Source: CAIKMD01 sp036501365
GTDB lineage: Bacteria > Pseudomonadota > Alphaproteobacteria > ATCC43930 > CGMCC-115725
NCBI GenBank assembly: GCA_036501365.1
Contig: DASYAL010000049.1
Coordinates: 62,001-126,000 of the forward strand
DNA length: 64,000 nt
Reading direction: 5' to 3'
Numbering within the stretch: the first letter of the stretch is position 1; every line of letters starts with the position of its first letter. The position numbers were made by a program, and so were the translations under genes. The notes beneath the pieces are model-generated. The model saw nothing but the letters and a program-made list of their open reading frames with translations. It was not told the origin of the DNA and made no database searches. Below are positions 40,648-49,283 of the stretch, piece after piece.

Positions 40648-41432
40648 TCTTTCTTGCTCCCGTCGCGGGCGGTCGCGACCTTCAGATAGATCAGCAGCGG
40701 ATAAAGCGCCGAGAAGGTCGCAAGCGCAAGCCCGTAAGCGCCTTCGCGATGGCCGTGGCGCGCGATATAGGACTTCCAGAAACGGCTGAAGACGCGGCGC
40801 ACGGCATGACCCATCGCCGGCTGCTCGCCGGCATCGACGGCATCGAGCGCCGCGAGATCGGTATAGCGGTTGAGGCGGCGGAACATATCGGCGATGTCGC
40901 GGTCGACGAAATGATCGAGCGTCTCGGTCAGCCTGCCGCGCGTGCCGGTCGTTTCGATGCGCGGATGGACCCGGCCGGCGCCCCAACGCTTCGTCCCGCG
41001 GCGGAAGAGGATCGGCTTGGCGGCAACGCCGTTATAGGCACCCCAGCCATGGCGCACGCGCCGCGTACCGACGTGATTGGCCATCGGCACCAGGAAGAGG
41101 TCGTGCGCGCCGCTGCCAATCGCGTTGCAGATCGCACCGGCGAGCGCCGGCGGCACGCGCTCGTCGGCATCGACCTCGAGGATCCAGTCGCTGCGGCACT
41201 GGTCGAGCCCGGCATTGCGGCGCGGACCTTCGAGCTCCCACGCGCCCTCGATCACACGCGCGCCCATGCCGCGCGCGATCTCAGCCGAGCGGTCGGTCGA
41301 GCGGTCGAGCACGACGACGATCTCGTCGGCGAAGCGCAGCCGCTCGAGGCAGGCGGCGAGCTGCGCCTCCTCGTTGCGCGCGACCACCACCGCCGAGAGC
41401 GACGGCCCCTCGGCCGATCCATCCGATTCCAT
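40644..41432 (-). CDS. Family 2 glycosyltransferase (WaaE/KdtX-like)
   Basis: A 262-residue GT-A enzyme: LSAVVVARNEEAQLAACLER, then DEIVVVLDRSTDRSAEIARG and WILEVDADERVPPALAGAI with the DxD motif. The shape and length match the LPS-core beta-glucosyltransferase WaaE group. A hydrophobic segment near the C-terminus (AYGLALATFSALYPLLIYLK) suggests membrane attachment. It is followed by the methyltransferase, so both probably build or decorate a surface sugar. Confidence 0.82.
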   Translation of the reverse strand: MESDGSAEGPSLSAVVVARNEEAQLAACLERLRFADEIVVVLDRSTDRSAEIARGMGARVIEGAWELEGPRRNAGLDQCRSDWILEVDADERVPPALAGAICNAIGSGAHDLFLVPMANHVGTRRVRHGWGAYNGVAAKPILFRRGTKRWGAGRVHPRIETTGTRGRLTETLDHFVDRDIADMFRRLNRYTDLAALDAVDAGEQPAMGHAVRRVFSRFWKSYIARHGHREGAYGLALATFSALYPLLIYLKVATARDGSKKE

Positions 41433-41553
41433 GGCGAGAAATTCCGCGATGCCCGCCGTCAGGTCAAGCGGCGCGGTTATGGCGTACGCCGCGCTTGCCC
41501 TTTGGCGCGGAAACCGCCAAAGCTGGCGGCCGAGGAAACGGGGAGAAGGAACC

Positions 41554-42504
41554 ATGCTCAAAAAGCTCGGCCTGGCAGCGGCGGGTCTCACGCTTGCGCT
41601 GGCCACTGTTCCGGCGCAGGCGCAGCAATTCATCAACGTGCTGACCGGTGGCACCAGCGGCGTCTACTATCCGCTCGGCGTCGCACTGGCGAACATCTAT
41701 GCGAAGGCGATACCGGAGGCCAAGGCCTCGGCCCAGGCGACCAAGGCCTCGATCGAGAATCTGAGCCTACTCCAAGCGGACCGCGGCGAGATCGCTTTCA
41801 CCCTCGGCGATTCGCTCAGCCAGGCATGGAAAGGCGATACCGAGGTCGGCTTCGCGCAAAAGCTCGACAAGCTGCGCGACGTCGCCGCGATCTATCCCAA
41901 CTACGTCCAGATCGTCGCCACGGCGGGTTCGGGCATCAAAAGCCTCGCCGATCTCAAGGGCAAGCGGATGTCGGTCGGCGCGGCGAAATCGGGCACCGAG
42001 ATCAATGCCCGTGCCGTGCTCAAAGCCGCGGGGCTGAGCTACAGCGATCTCAGCAAGGTCGAGTATCTCGATTTCGGCGCCTCGATTGACCTGATGAAGA
42101 ACCGGCAGCTCGACGCGACGCTGATCTCGGCCGGGCTCGGCGTCTCGGCGATCCGCGATCTCGCCACGGCGGTCGATATCGTCATGATCCCGGTTCCGCC
42201 CGATGTTGTCGCCAAGATCGGCGATCCGGCCTATCTGCCGTCGGTGATCCCGGCCGGCACTTATACCGGCCAGGGCGCCGACGTTCCGGCGATCACGATC
42301 CAGAACTACCTCGTCACCCGCGACGACCTCGGCGCCGATCTCGTCTATCAGATGACCAAGGCGATCTTCGACAATCTCAACACGCTGGTCGCGGCGCATT
42401 CGGCCGCGCGCGACATCAAGCTTGCCAATGCGGCGAAGGCCGGTCCCGTGCCGCTCGCCGCCGGCGCCGAGCGCTACTACAAGGAAAAAGGCGTGCTGAA
42501 ATAG
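41554..42504 (+). CDS. TAXI-type TRAP transporter solute-binding protein
   Basis: A 316-residue periplasmic protein: signal peptide (MLKKLGLAAAGLTLALATVP, cut after AQA), then FINVLTGGTSGVYYPLGVAL, the TAXI-family hallmark, and ASIENLSLLQADRGEIAF. TAXI proteins feed organic acids (glutamate or others) to fused TRAP permeases; the permease is the next plus-strand gene. GAAGGA precedes the ATG, and the upstream open frame is non-coding. Divergent from the glycosyltransferase. Confidence 0.92.
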   Translation: MLKKLGLAAAGLTLALATVPAQAQQFINVLTGGTSGVYYPLGVALANIYAKAIPEAKASAQATKASIENLSLLQADRGEIAFTLGDSLSQAWKGDTEVGFAQKLDKLRDVAAIYPNYVQIVATAGSGIKSLADLKGKRMSVGAAKSGTEINARAVLKAAGLSYSDLSKVEYLDFGASIDLMKNRQLDATLISAGLGVSAIRDLATAVDIVMIPVPPDVVAKIGDPAYLPSVIPAGTYTGQGADVPAITIQNYLVTRDDLGADLVYQMTKAIFDNLNTLVAAHSAARDIKLANAAKAGPVPLAAGAERYYKEKGVLK

Positions 42505-42540
42505 AGCACGAGCCTTTGTCGTTGCAATCCGACCGTGTGT

Positions 42541-42656
42541 CCTTCGACTTCGCTCAGGATGAGGAAAATTGTGCAAGGCATGCTCCATTGGCGGATGCCA
42601 GATTAGGTCTACCCCACCCTGAGCTTGTCGTAGGGCGCAGGCGGCCCATGCAACGA
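42541..42656. repeat. Two dispersed-repeat copies between TAXI SBP and permease
   Basis: CCTTCGACTTCGCTCAGGAT (42541-42564) and CACCCTGAGCTTGTCGTAGG with GGGCGCAGGCGGCCCATGCA (42614-42656) are inverted copies of the element seen at 21445-21645. They fill most of the 162-base gap inside the transporter operon. Confidence 0.65.
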
Positions 42657-42666
42657 AGCTTAAAAG

Positions 42667-44754
42667 ATGACCGCTGAGACAACCGCGCCCGGGCCTCTCG
42701 TCGATCCGGAAAATCCCGCGGCCGGGTTCAGCGCGCCCGGCTTTTCCGGCAAGGCGATCTTCGTCATCGCGGTGACCTTCAGCCTGTGGCAGATCTACAC
42801 TGCGGCCTACGCGCCGTTCTCGAGCATCGTCATCCGCTCGGTGCATGTCGGCTTCCTGATGCTGACGACCTTCACGCTCGTCCGCGCGCGCAAGGCCGAG
42901 ACGGGAAAGGTGCCGATCCCCTGGTATGACTGGTGCCTCGGCGGCCTCGCTTTCCTGCTCGGCCTCTATCATTGGGGGTTCGAGACCGAGCTAATCCAGC
43001 GCTCGGGCGAGCCGTCGCGGCTCGATCTCGCCGTCGGCGTCGCGGTGATCTTGCTGCTGCTCGAAGCGGCGCGGCGGCTGATGGGCTGGGGCTTGCCGAT
43101 CTTCTGCGCGATCTTCATCCCCTACGCGCTCTTCGGCCGCTCGCTGCCGCCGCCGCTGCTCAATCGCGGCTTCGGCTTCGATCAGGTGATCGATACGCTC
43201 TATCTCGGCACCGACGGCATCTACGGCACGCCGACCTTCGTCTCAGCGACCTACATCTTCCTCTTCATCCTGTTCGGCGCCTTCCTCGAGAAGGCCGGGA
43301 TGATCAGGCTATTCAACGACATCGCGCTCGGCACCGTCGGCCACACGCAAGGCGGGCCGGCCAAGGTCGCGGTCATCTCCTCGGGGCTCATGGGCACGAT
43401 CAACGGCTCGGGCATCGCCAACGTGCTGACGATCGGCCAGTTCACCATCCCCTTGATGCGCCGCTTCGGCTATCGCCCGGCTTTTGCCGGCGCAGTCGAG
43501 GCGACGTCGAGCATGGGCGGCCAGATCATGCCGCCGGTGATGGGCGCAGTCGCCTTCATCATGGCCGAAACGCTCAACGTGCCCTACGCGACGATCGCGA
43601 TCTCGGCAACGATTCCGGCAGTTCTCTATTACGCAAGCGCCTTCTGGATGGTGCATCTCGAAGCCGGGCGCAACGACCTCGTCGGCCTGCCGAAAGACCA
43701 GTGCCCGAGCGCGCTCGGGGCGCTGAGACGCGACTGGTACCTCGCGTTGCCGCTGGGCGTGCTCGTCTACATGCTCTTCACCGGCTACACGCCGCTCTTC
43801 GCCGGCTGGGTCGGCCTGGCGCTCACCATGGTTCTGATTCTCGGCAAGGCGCTGGTCTCGCCGCTCGGCGCGGCGCTGCTGCGCGGCGGTTTCTGGGTAG
43901 CCCTCGGCCTCGTCGGGGGCGCCCTCGTCGCGAGCGGCGCGCTCGCGCTCGAGACCACGCTCTTTCTCGCGATCGCCGCGCTTGCGCTCTTGTGCCTCGT
44001 CGCGCCGGATCGCGGCGGCACCGTGCGGATACTGGTCGACGCCCTCGCGGAAGGCGCGAAGAGCGCGCTCGGCGTCGGCATCGCCTGCGCCCTTGTCGGC
44101 ATCATCGTCGGCATCGCGACGTTGACCGGCCTCGCCGGCGAGCTCGCCCGGATCGTGCTCGACTTCGCCGGCAACAGCCTGTTCCTTGCGCTGCTGATGA
44201 CCATGGTCATGGCGCTCATCCTCGGCACCGGTCTACCGACGATCCCGACCTATATCGTCTGCAGCGCGATGGCCGCGCCGGCGCTGTTGCAGTTCGGCGT
44301 GCCGCTGATCCTCTCGCATATGTTCGTGTTCTATTTCGGCATCATGGCCGATCTCACGCCGCCGGTCGCGCTCGCCGCGCTCGCCGCCTCTTCGATCACC
44401 AAGACGAGCTATGTCGAGATCGGCTTCCTCGCGACGCGCGTTGCGCTCGCAGGTTACGTCATTCCCTATATGTGGATCTACGACCCGTCGCTGATGCTGC
44501 AGGGCAATTGGAGTTGGATCTCGGTCGGCTATATCGTCTTCAAGGCGCTGTTCGCGATCATGCTATGGGGCGGCGCCGCGACCGGCTATCTTTTCGCACG
44601 GATGAGCTGGCTCGAGCGGCTCGTGGCGACTGCCGCCGCCTTCCTCATCGTCGCCGCGGTTCCCTGGACGGACGAGGCCGGCTTCGCGCTCGGCGCGGGC
44701 CTGCTGCTGTTCAATGCCTGGCGCAGCCGCGCGGCGCTCGCCGCCGCGCCGTGA
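42667..44754 (+). CDS. TRAP transporter fused permease (DctQM type, TAXI family)
   Basis: A 695-residue inner-membrane protein with about 16-18 hydrophobic segments. It combines a small N-terminal membrane part with the large DctM-like permease: GLMGTINGSGIANVLTIGQF, EATSSMGGQIMPPVMGAVAF, LGTGLPTIPTYIVCSAMAAP and FYFGIMADLTPPVALAAL are the family signatures. It uses a sodium or proton gradient to import a carboxylate captured by the TAXI protein. It overlaps the DUF1850 gene by four bases (GTGA). Confidence 0.94.
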   Translation: MTAETTAPGPLVDPENPAAGFSAPGFSGKAIFVIAVTFSLWQIYTAAYAPFSSIVIRSVHVGFLMLTTFTLVRARKAETGKVPIPWYDWCLGGLAFLLGLYHWGFETELIQRSGEPSRLDLAVGVAVILLLLEAARRLMGWGLPIFCAIFIPYALFGRSLPPPLLNRGFGFDQVIDTLYLGTDGIYGTPTFVSATYIFLFILFGAFLEKAGMIRLFNDIALGTVGHTQGGPAKVAVISSGLMGTINGSGIANVLTIGQFTIPLMRRFGYRPAFAGAVEATSSMGGQIMPPVMGAVAFIMAETLNVPYATIAISATIPAVLYYASAFWMVHLEAGRNDLVGLPKDQCPSALGALRRDWYLALPLGVLVYMLFTGYTPLFAGWVGLALTMVLILGKALVSPLGAALLRGGFWVALGLVGGALVASGALALETTLFLAIAALALLCLVAPDRGGTVRILVDALAEGAKSALGVGIACALVGIIVGIATLTGLAGELARIVLDFAGNSLFLALLMTMVMALILGTGLPTIPTYIVCSAMAAPALLQFGVPLILSHMFVFYFGIMADLTPPVALAALAASSITKTSYVEIGFLATRVALAGYVIPYMWIYDPSLMLQGNWSWISVGYIVFKALFAIMLWGGAATGYLFARMSWLERLVATAAAFLIVAAVPWTDEAGFALGAGLLLFNAWRSRAALAAAP

Positions 44755-45152
44755 GCCTCGCCGTCGCGGCGATCTGCCTTGCGCTGGGCGCGCGCCGCGC
44801 CAGCCTGCCGGTCGATCGCTTCACCCTTGCCTGGACGCATTCGGTCGAAAAGACCGGATGGCAGGAAGACTATGCGCTCCGCGGCACGGCGCTCGTCCTC
44901 ACCGAGGCGCGCATCCAGGGCACCGGCGCCGGGATGGAGCCGCCGCCCGATGCCGTGCTGCGCGACGGCTGGTGGCACTACATGCCGAAGCTGCCGCCGT
45001 TGCCCGAGCTGCGGCTGACGCTCTCGCCCTACACCGCGGATTATCGCCTGTGCTGGCAGGGGCGTTGCCGCCCGCTCGCGCAGGTGATCGGGGCGAAGCG
45101 GCTGACGGGCGTCGTCGTGGTGCGGCCCTGTGCCGCGGCGTCGGCGCGGTAG
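44751..45152 (+). CDS. DUF1850 protein, TRAP-TAXI accessory
   Basis: A 133-residue small protein from GTG, translationally coupled to the permease. It has a hydrophobic N-terminus (LAVAAICLALGARRASL), then FTLAWTHSVEKTGWQEDYAL, the DUF1850 hallmark, and LRDGWWHYMPKLPPLPEL. DUF1850 proteins are found with TAXI-type TRAP permeases; their precise job is unknown. The long open frame upstream overlaps the permease in another phase and is not coding. Confidence 0.85.
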   Translation: MSLAVAAICLALGARRASLPVDRFTLAWTHSVEKTGWQEDYALRGTALVLTEARIQGTGAGMEPPPDAVLRDGWWHYMPKLPPLPELRLTLSPYTADYRLCWQGRCRPLAQVIGAKRLTGVVVVRPCAAASAR

Positions 45153-45283
45153 CCGCGCCCGCAGCGGCGGGATAACGCAAGTGTTAGATCGCCCGGATGA
45201 CAAATGCGCCAACTTGCGACGCGGCGCGGCGTTTCGACTATAATCGCCGCCGCTCCGTGTTTCCGCGAAGGTGAAGTATCCCC

Positions 45284-46699
45284 ATGCGCCTGCTCAATCT
45301 CGTGGCCTCGGCCGCGCTCATCGCTTTCGTTCCGCTGGCGAGCTCCGGCGCCGTGTCCGACGCCGATACGAGCCCGGTCAATTTCGGTCTGGTGAAAGAA
45401 ATCTACGACCAGGTGAAAGCGAGCTACGTCCAACCGGTGACCGACAAGACGCTCGCCGAAGGCGCGGTCAAAGGCATGCTCGCCGCACTCGATCCGCATT
45501 CGAGCTATATGGACGCGAAAGAATATAAGGAGATGATGGTGCAGACCCGCGGCGAGTTCGGCGGGCTCGGCATGCAGGTCTCGATGGAGAATGGCCTCGT
45601 CAAGGTGGTGTCGCCGATCGACGACACGCCGGCCGCCAAGGCGGGGATGAAGCCCAACGACTTGATCCTCGCGATCGACGACGCGCCGGTCACCGACATG
45701 ACCCTGGAGCAAGCCGTCGACAAGCTGCGCGGCCCGATCGGCACGCAGGTGAAGCTCACCGTCCGCCGTGCGCAGTCGGATCCCTTCCAGCTCACCCTCA
45801 CCCGCGGCGATATCAAGGTCGATCCGGTGAAGTCGCAGCTCGAAGGCAACGACGTTGCCTATATCCGCATCACCAATTTCAGCGAACGCGCCGGCGCCGA
45901 GGTCGAGAGCTCCTACAAGGCGCTGCAGGCCAAGGCCAACAACAAGCTCGTCGGCGTCGTGCTCGATCTGCGCAACAACCCGGGCGGGCTTTTGGATGAA
46001 GCGGTCTCCGTTTCGAACGATTTCCTCGACAAGGGCGACATCGTCTCGATCAAGGGGCGGCTCGCTCACGACAATCGCCGCTTCGAGGCACAGGCCAATC
46101 ACGATATCTCGCACGGCCTGCCGATGGTGGTGCTGATCAATGGCGGCTCTGCCTCGGCCTCGGAGATCGTCGCCGGCGCGCTGCAGGACAATCACCGCGC
46201 GATCATTCTCGGCACGCAGTCCTTCGGCAAAGGCTCGGTCCAGACGGTGCTGCCGGTGAAGGAAAGCGGCGGCGCCATCCGCCTCACCACCGCGCTCTAC
46301 TACACGCCGTCCGGCCGCTCGATCCAGGATCTCGGCATCACGCCCGACGTCGTCGTCCAACCGGCGCGCATCGAGCAGGTATCGGAAGGCGCGATCCAGC
46401 ATGAGGCCGACTTGAAGGGCGCGCTCAAGAACACCGGCCCCGAAGGCCCGTCCGCGGGCGGCGCGTCGGCCGCGACGCCGCCAACGACCAGCAGCGCCGC
46501 GCCAGCGACAACGCCGGCGAGCGCGCCCGCCGCCAATCCGGCAAACGCCAATCTGCCGCCCGGCGCCAAGCCGCTGCCGACGCCCGACGAGGCGCTGGAT
46601 GCCAACAACTTCGGCACCGACAAGGATTATCAGCTCGTGCGTGCGATCGATCTCCTGCGCGGCGTGACGCTGTTCAAGGGCATGGCGGCGGCGCAGTAG
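45284..46699 (+). CDS. ctpA: S41 C-terminal processing protease CtpA-like
   Basis: A 471-residue periplasmic serine protease: signal peptide (residues 1-24), S41 N-terminal domain (LAALDPHSSYMDAKEYKEMM), PDZ domain (GLGMQVSMENGLVKVVSPID), and the catalytic region GGSASASEIVAGALQDN, with Ser and the downstream Lys in SFGKGSVQTVLP. The C-terminal 90 residues are Ala/Thr/Pro-rich, then a short conserved tail. Its partners in other bacteria are lipoprotein adaptors. It stands alone between the TRAP operon and an SBP-SDR pair. Confidence 0.92.
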   Translation: MRLLNLVASAALIAFVPLASSGAVSDADTSPVNFGLVKEIYDQVKASYVQPVTDKTLAEGAVKGMLAALDPHSSYMDAKEYKEMMVQTRGEFGGLGMQVSMENGLVKVVSPIDDTPAAKAGMKPNDLILAIDDAPVTDMTLEQAVDKLRGPIGTQVKLTVRRAQSDPFQLTLTRGDIKVDPVKSQLEGNDVAYIRITNFSERAGAEVESSYKALQAKANNKLVGVVLDLRNNPGGLLDEAVSVSNDFLDKGDIVSIKGRLAHDNRRFEAQANHDISHGLPMVVLINGGSASASEIVAGALQDNHRAIILGTQSFGKGSVQTVLPVKESGGAIRLTTALYYTPSGRSIQDLGITPDVVVQPARIEQVSEGAIQHEADLKGALKNTGPEGPSAGGASAATPPTTSSAAPATTPASAPAANPANANLPPGAKPLPTPDEALDANNFGTDKDYQLVRAIDLLRGVTLFKGMAAAQ

Positions 46700-46801
46700 T
46701 TTTTGCTGGTTCGCGCGACCACCGCCTAGCCAACCTAGGTCGCGCGAGCAGGGTTAGTGTGGCGGCTGCGAGTGCGACCTTATAAAAAATCAGGGGGGAC
46801 A

Positions 46802-47800
46802 ATGTCGAAGAAGATCGCGACGCTCTTCAGTTGCGCGTTGCTCGCCCTCGGCCTGCTCGCACCGCCGGCCGAAGCGCTCGACAAGATCAATGTCAGCGCC
46901 ATCAAAGCCGCGACCTTCGGCGGCCTCTTCCTCGCGCAAGAACGCGGCTATTTCGCCGCCGAGGGCTTCGACGTCAACTTCGTCTATTTCGACGCCTCCC
47001 CGCCGATCGCGGTCGCGACCGTCTCGGGCAATCTCGATTTCGGCATGGCCGCGACCTCGGCCGGCTTCTTCAACCTCGCCGACAAGCTCAGGATCATCGG
47101 CGGCTTCGCGCGCGAGGCGCCGGGCTTTCAGGGCATGACCTTCGTCGCCTCGCTCAAAGGCTGGAACGCGGGCATCCATTCGCTGAAGGATCTCGGCGGC
47201 CACACCATCTCGATCGGCACGGTCGGTTCCTCGCCGCATTACAGCTTGGCGCTGATCGAGCAGAAATACGGCATCGATCCCGCGAGCATACATCTGGAGC
47301 CGCTGCAGGCGGCGACCAACCAGGCGACGGCGGTCGCCGGCGGCTCGGTCGATGCCGCGGTCACCATGTCGACCATCTTGATGCCGGGCGTCGAAAGCGG
47401 CAAGACGAAGCTGCTGGGCTATGTCGGCGACGAGGCGCCGTGGCAGCTCTCCTCGATCTTCACCACCGTCAAAACCGCCGACAATGTGGCCTTCGTCGAG
47501 CGTTTCCTGCGCGCCTACAAGAAGGGCGCGCATGATTACATCGCCGCTTTCGTCGGCCCCGACGGCAAGCGCCACGACGGGCCGACGGCGCCGGCCGTGC
47601 TCGATGTCATTGCGAAATACGTCGGGCAGCCGCCGGATCAGGTGCGGAAGGCGATCGCCTATGTCGATCCCTATGCCAGGCTCGACGTCAAGGATTTGCA
47701 GCATCAGATCGACTGGTACGTGTCGCAGGGCATGCTGAAGAGCCGCATCGACGTTGCGAGCGTGATCGACAAACGCTACGTCGTGCCGCTGTCGCCCTGA
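46802..47800 (+). CDS. NMT1/SsuA-like periplasmic substrate-binding protein
   Basis: A 332-residue secreted protein: signal peptide (IATLFSCALLALGLLAPPAEA), then KAATFGGLFLAQERGYFAAE, DFGMAATSAGFFNLADK and LGGHTISIGTVGSSPHYSLA. The C-terminal part YVDPYARLDVKDLQHQIDWY closely resembles the protein at 52128-53129, so the two are paralogues. GGGGGGACA precedes the ATG. An SDR gene follows eight bases after the stop. The ligand is unknown and no permease is encoded nearby. Confidence 0.83.
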   Translation: MSKKIATLFSCALLALGLLAPPAEALDKINVSAIKAATFGGLFLAQERGYFAAEGFDVNFVYFDASPPIAVATVSGNLDFGMAATSAGFFNLADKLRIIGGFAREAPGFQGMTFVASLKGWNAGIHSLKDLGGHTISIGTVGSSPHYSLALIEQKYGIDPASIHLEPLQAATNQATAVAGGSVDAAVTMSTILMPGVESGKTKLLGYVGDEAPWQLSSIFTTVKTADNVAFVERFLRAYKKGAHDYIAAFVGPDGKRHDGPTAPAVLDVIAKYVGQPPDQVRKAIAYVDPYARLDVKDLQHQIDWYVSQGMLKSRIDVASVIDKRYVVPLSP

Positions 47801-47808
47801 CCCAGGCG

Positions 47809-48579
47809 ATGGCGGCACTCGCCCCAAAGATTCTGGAGGGCAAGATCGCGCTCGTCACCGGCGCGAGCCGGGGTATCGGCCGCGCGATCGCCGTGCGGCT
47901 CGGCGCCGAAGGCGCGCTGGTCGGGGTGCATTACCGCAAGGACGAAGCGGCGGCGAAAAGCTGCGTTGCCGCGATCGCGGCCGCCGGCGGCGCGGGTTTC
48001 GCGATCGCCGCCGATCTCGCCGCGCATGACGGGCCGGAACGGCTCTTTGCCGCTTTCGATGCGGCGCTGCCGCAGCACGACGCGAAGCTCGATATTCTCG
48101 TCAACAATGCCGGCATCGGCAGCCGCGCGCCCATCGACACCGCGACCGGGAACGAATTCGACAAGCTGGTCGCGGTCAATCTGCGCGCGCCCTTCTTCAT
48201 CATGCAGAAAGCGCTGCCGCGCCTTGCCGATGGCGGCCGCATCGTCAACGTGACCTCGACCGCGGCGCGGATCGGCTATGCCGAAACGCCGGCCTACACC
48301 GCGACCAAGGCAGCGCTCCAGGCGCTGACGCTGTCGGTTGCGCGCCGCCTCGGGCCGCGCGGCATCACCGTCAATGCGGTCGCGCCCGGCGCGACGGACA
48401 CCGACATGAACGCCCTCGTCCGCGACCCCCTATCGGCGAAGCAGATTGCAGGCGAAACCATCCTTGGCCGCATCGGCCAGCCGGGAGATATCGCCGAGGT
48501 CGTCACCTTCCTCGCCTCGGACGCGGCGCGCTGGATCACCGGTCAGGTGATCGAAGCCAGCGGCGGACTTCGCCTCTAA
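47809..48579 (+). CDS. Short-chain dehydrogenase/reductase
   Basis: A 256-residue classical SDR. Cofactor motif ALVTGASRGIGRAIAVRLG, structural LDILVNNAGIG, catalytic Ser in IVNVTSTAARIG and Tyr/Lys in YTATKAALQAL, closing GQVIEASGGLRL. The substrate is unknown. It is eight bases downstream of a binding protein with no gap for a promoter, so the pair is probably expressed together and may act on the imported compound. Confidence 0.9.
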   Translation: MAALAPKILEGKIALVTGASRGIGRAIAVRLGAEGALVGVHYRKDEAAAKSCVAAIAAAGGAGFAIAADLAAHDGPERLFAAFDAALPQHDAKLDILVNNAGIGSRAPIDTATGNEFDKLVAVNLRAPFFIMQKALPRLADGGRIVNVTSTAARIGYAETPAYTATKAALQALTLSVARRLGPRGITVNAVAPGATDTDMNALVRDPLSAKQIAGETILGRIGQPGDIAEVVTFLASDAARWITGQVIEASGGLRL

Positions 48580-48608
48580 GCAAGATCAGGGCTGTCGGGA
48601 AACTTGAG

Positions 48609-49052
48609 CTAGAGCTGGGAGATGACGGCGCGAGCGGCGTTGGTGATGCTGACGTCACTCGCCGTCGCGCTGGTCGCCTCGGCATACCATTGATCGACGG
48701 CTTGCGAGAGCAGGAGACTGCCGCGCTTGCGCAGATCGGCGCCGACGATCGCCTCGAGCGAGCGGATCCGGGCAAAAAGCTTGCGCGTCGCGGCTTTGCG
48801 CCGCTCCTCGGCCTGCTGCGCGGTCGCGGCCTGGCCGGGGCTTACCGGCCTCGGCGCCGGGCGCGGCGGCACGTTGCCGACCGGAGTCGCGAGCTGGACC
48901 GGCCGCGCGCCCGGGGCAGAGGCGACCGGCCGTGCCAGGACCGGCACGGACGAAGTAGCGGCGGGCTTCTTGGCAGCCGCCTTCGGGGCGGATTTCTTTG
49001 GCGCTGGCTTACCCGCTTTCTTCTTGGGAGCCGCTTTTTTGCGGGATGGCAT
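48609..49052 (-). CDS. Basic Lys/Ala/Pro-rich protein, hypothetical
   Basis: A 147-residue protein whose first 40 residues are Lys, Ala and Pro repeats (MPSRKKAAPKKKAGKPAPKK), like histone H1-type tails, followed by a Pro-rich linker and a C-terminal helical region (EERRKAATRKLFARIRSLEA). A role at DNA or in protein interaction is guessed from composition only. The ATG at 49052 is chosen because GGAGG stands five bases before it. An AT-rich tract (about 49195-49270) lies farther upstream and may hold its promoter. Confidence 0.65.
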   Translation of the reverse strand: MPSRKKAAPKKKAGKPAPKKSAPKAAAKKPAATSSVPVLARPVASAPGARPVQLATPVGNVPPRPAPRPVSPGQAATAQQAEERRKAATRKLFARIRSLEAIVGADLRKRGSLLLSQAVDQWYAEATSATASDVSITNAARAVISQL

Positions 49053-49283
49053 CATTTCCTCCAACTGGCCCCAACAAGGTGGTCGGGGCGACCGCCGCCA
49101 AATTGTAACTGCGATGAACGGAGAGCAAGAGAAAACCGCGGGAAGCTATGGTTTTTATTCACGCTTTCCGGTTCGTCCTCGGGTTATCCCCCGCCCGGAA
49201 ATTTCCTTACCGCTAATTAAGGTTAATGATTCTTTCTAATTCATTGTTTCGATTAAAAAATTAGACGCTCCTGCCGGCCGCCG

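Noticed and set aside
42933..44750. Long in-frame extension upstream of the DUF1850 gene
   Set aside because: It overlaps the TRAP permease in another phase and is Arg-rich; DUF1850 proteins start at the hydrophobic segment after the GTG at 44751.
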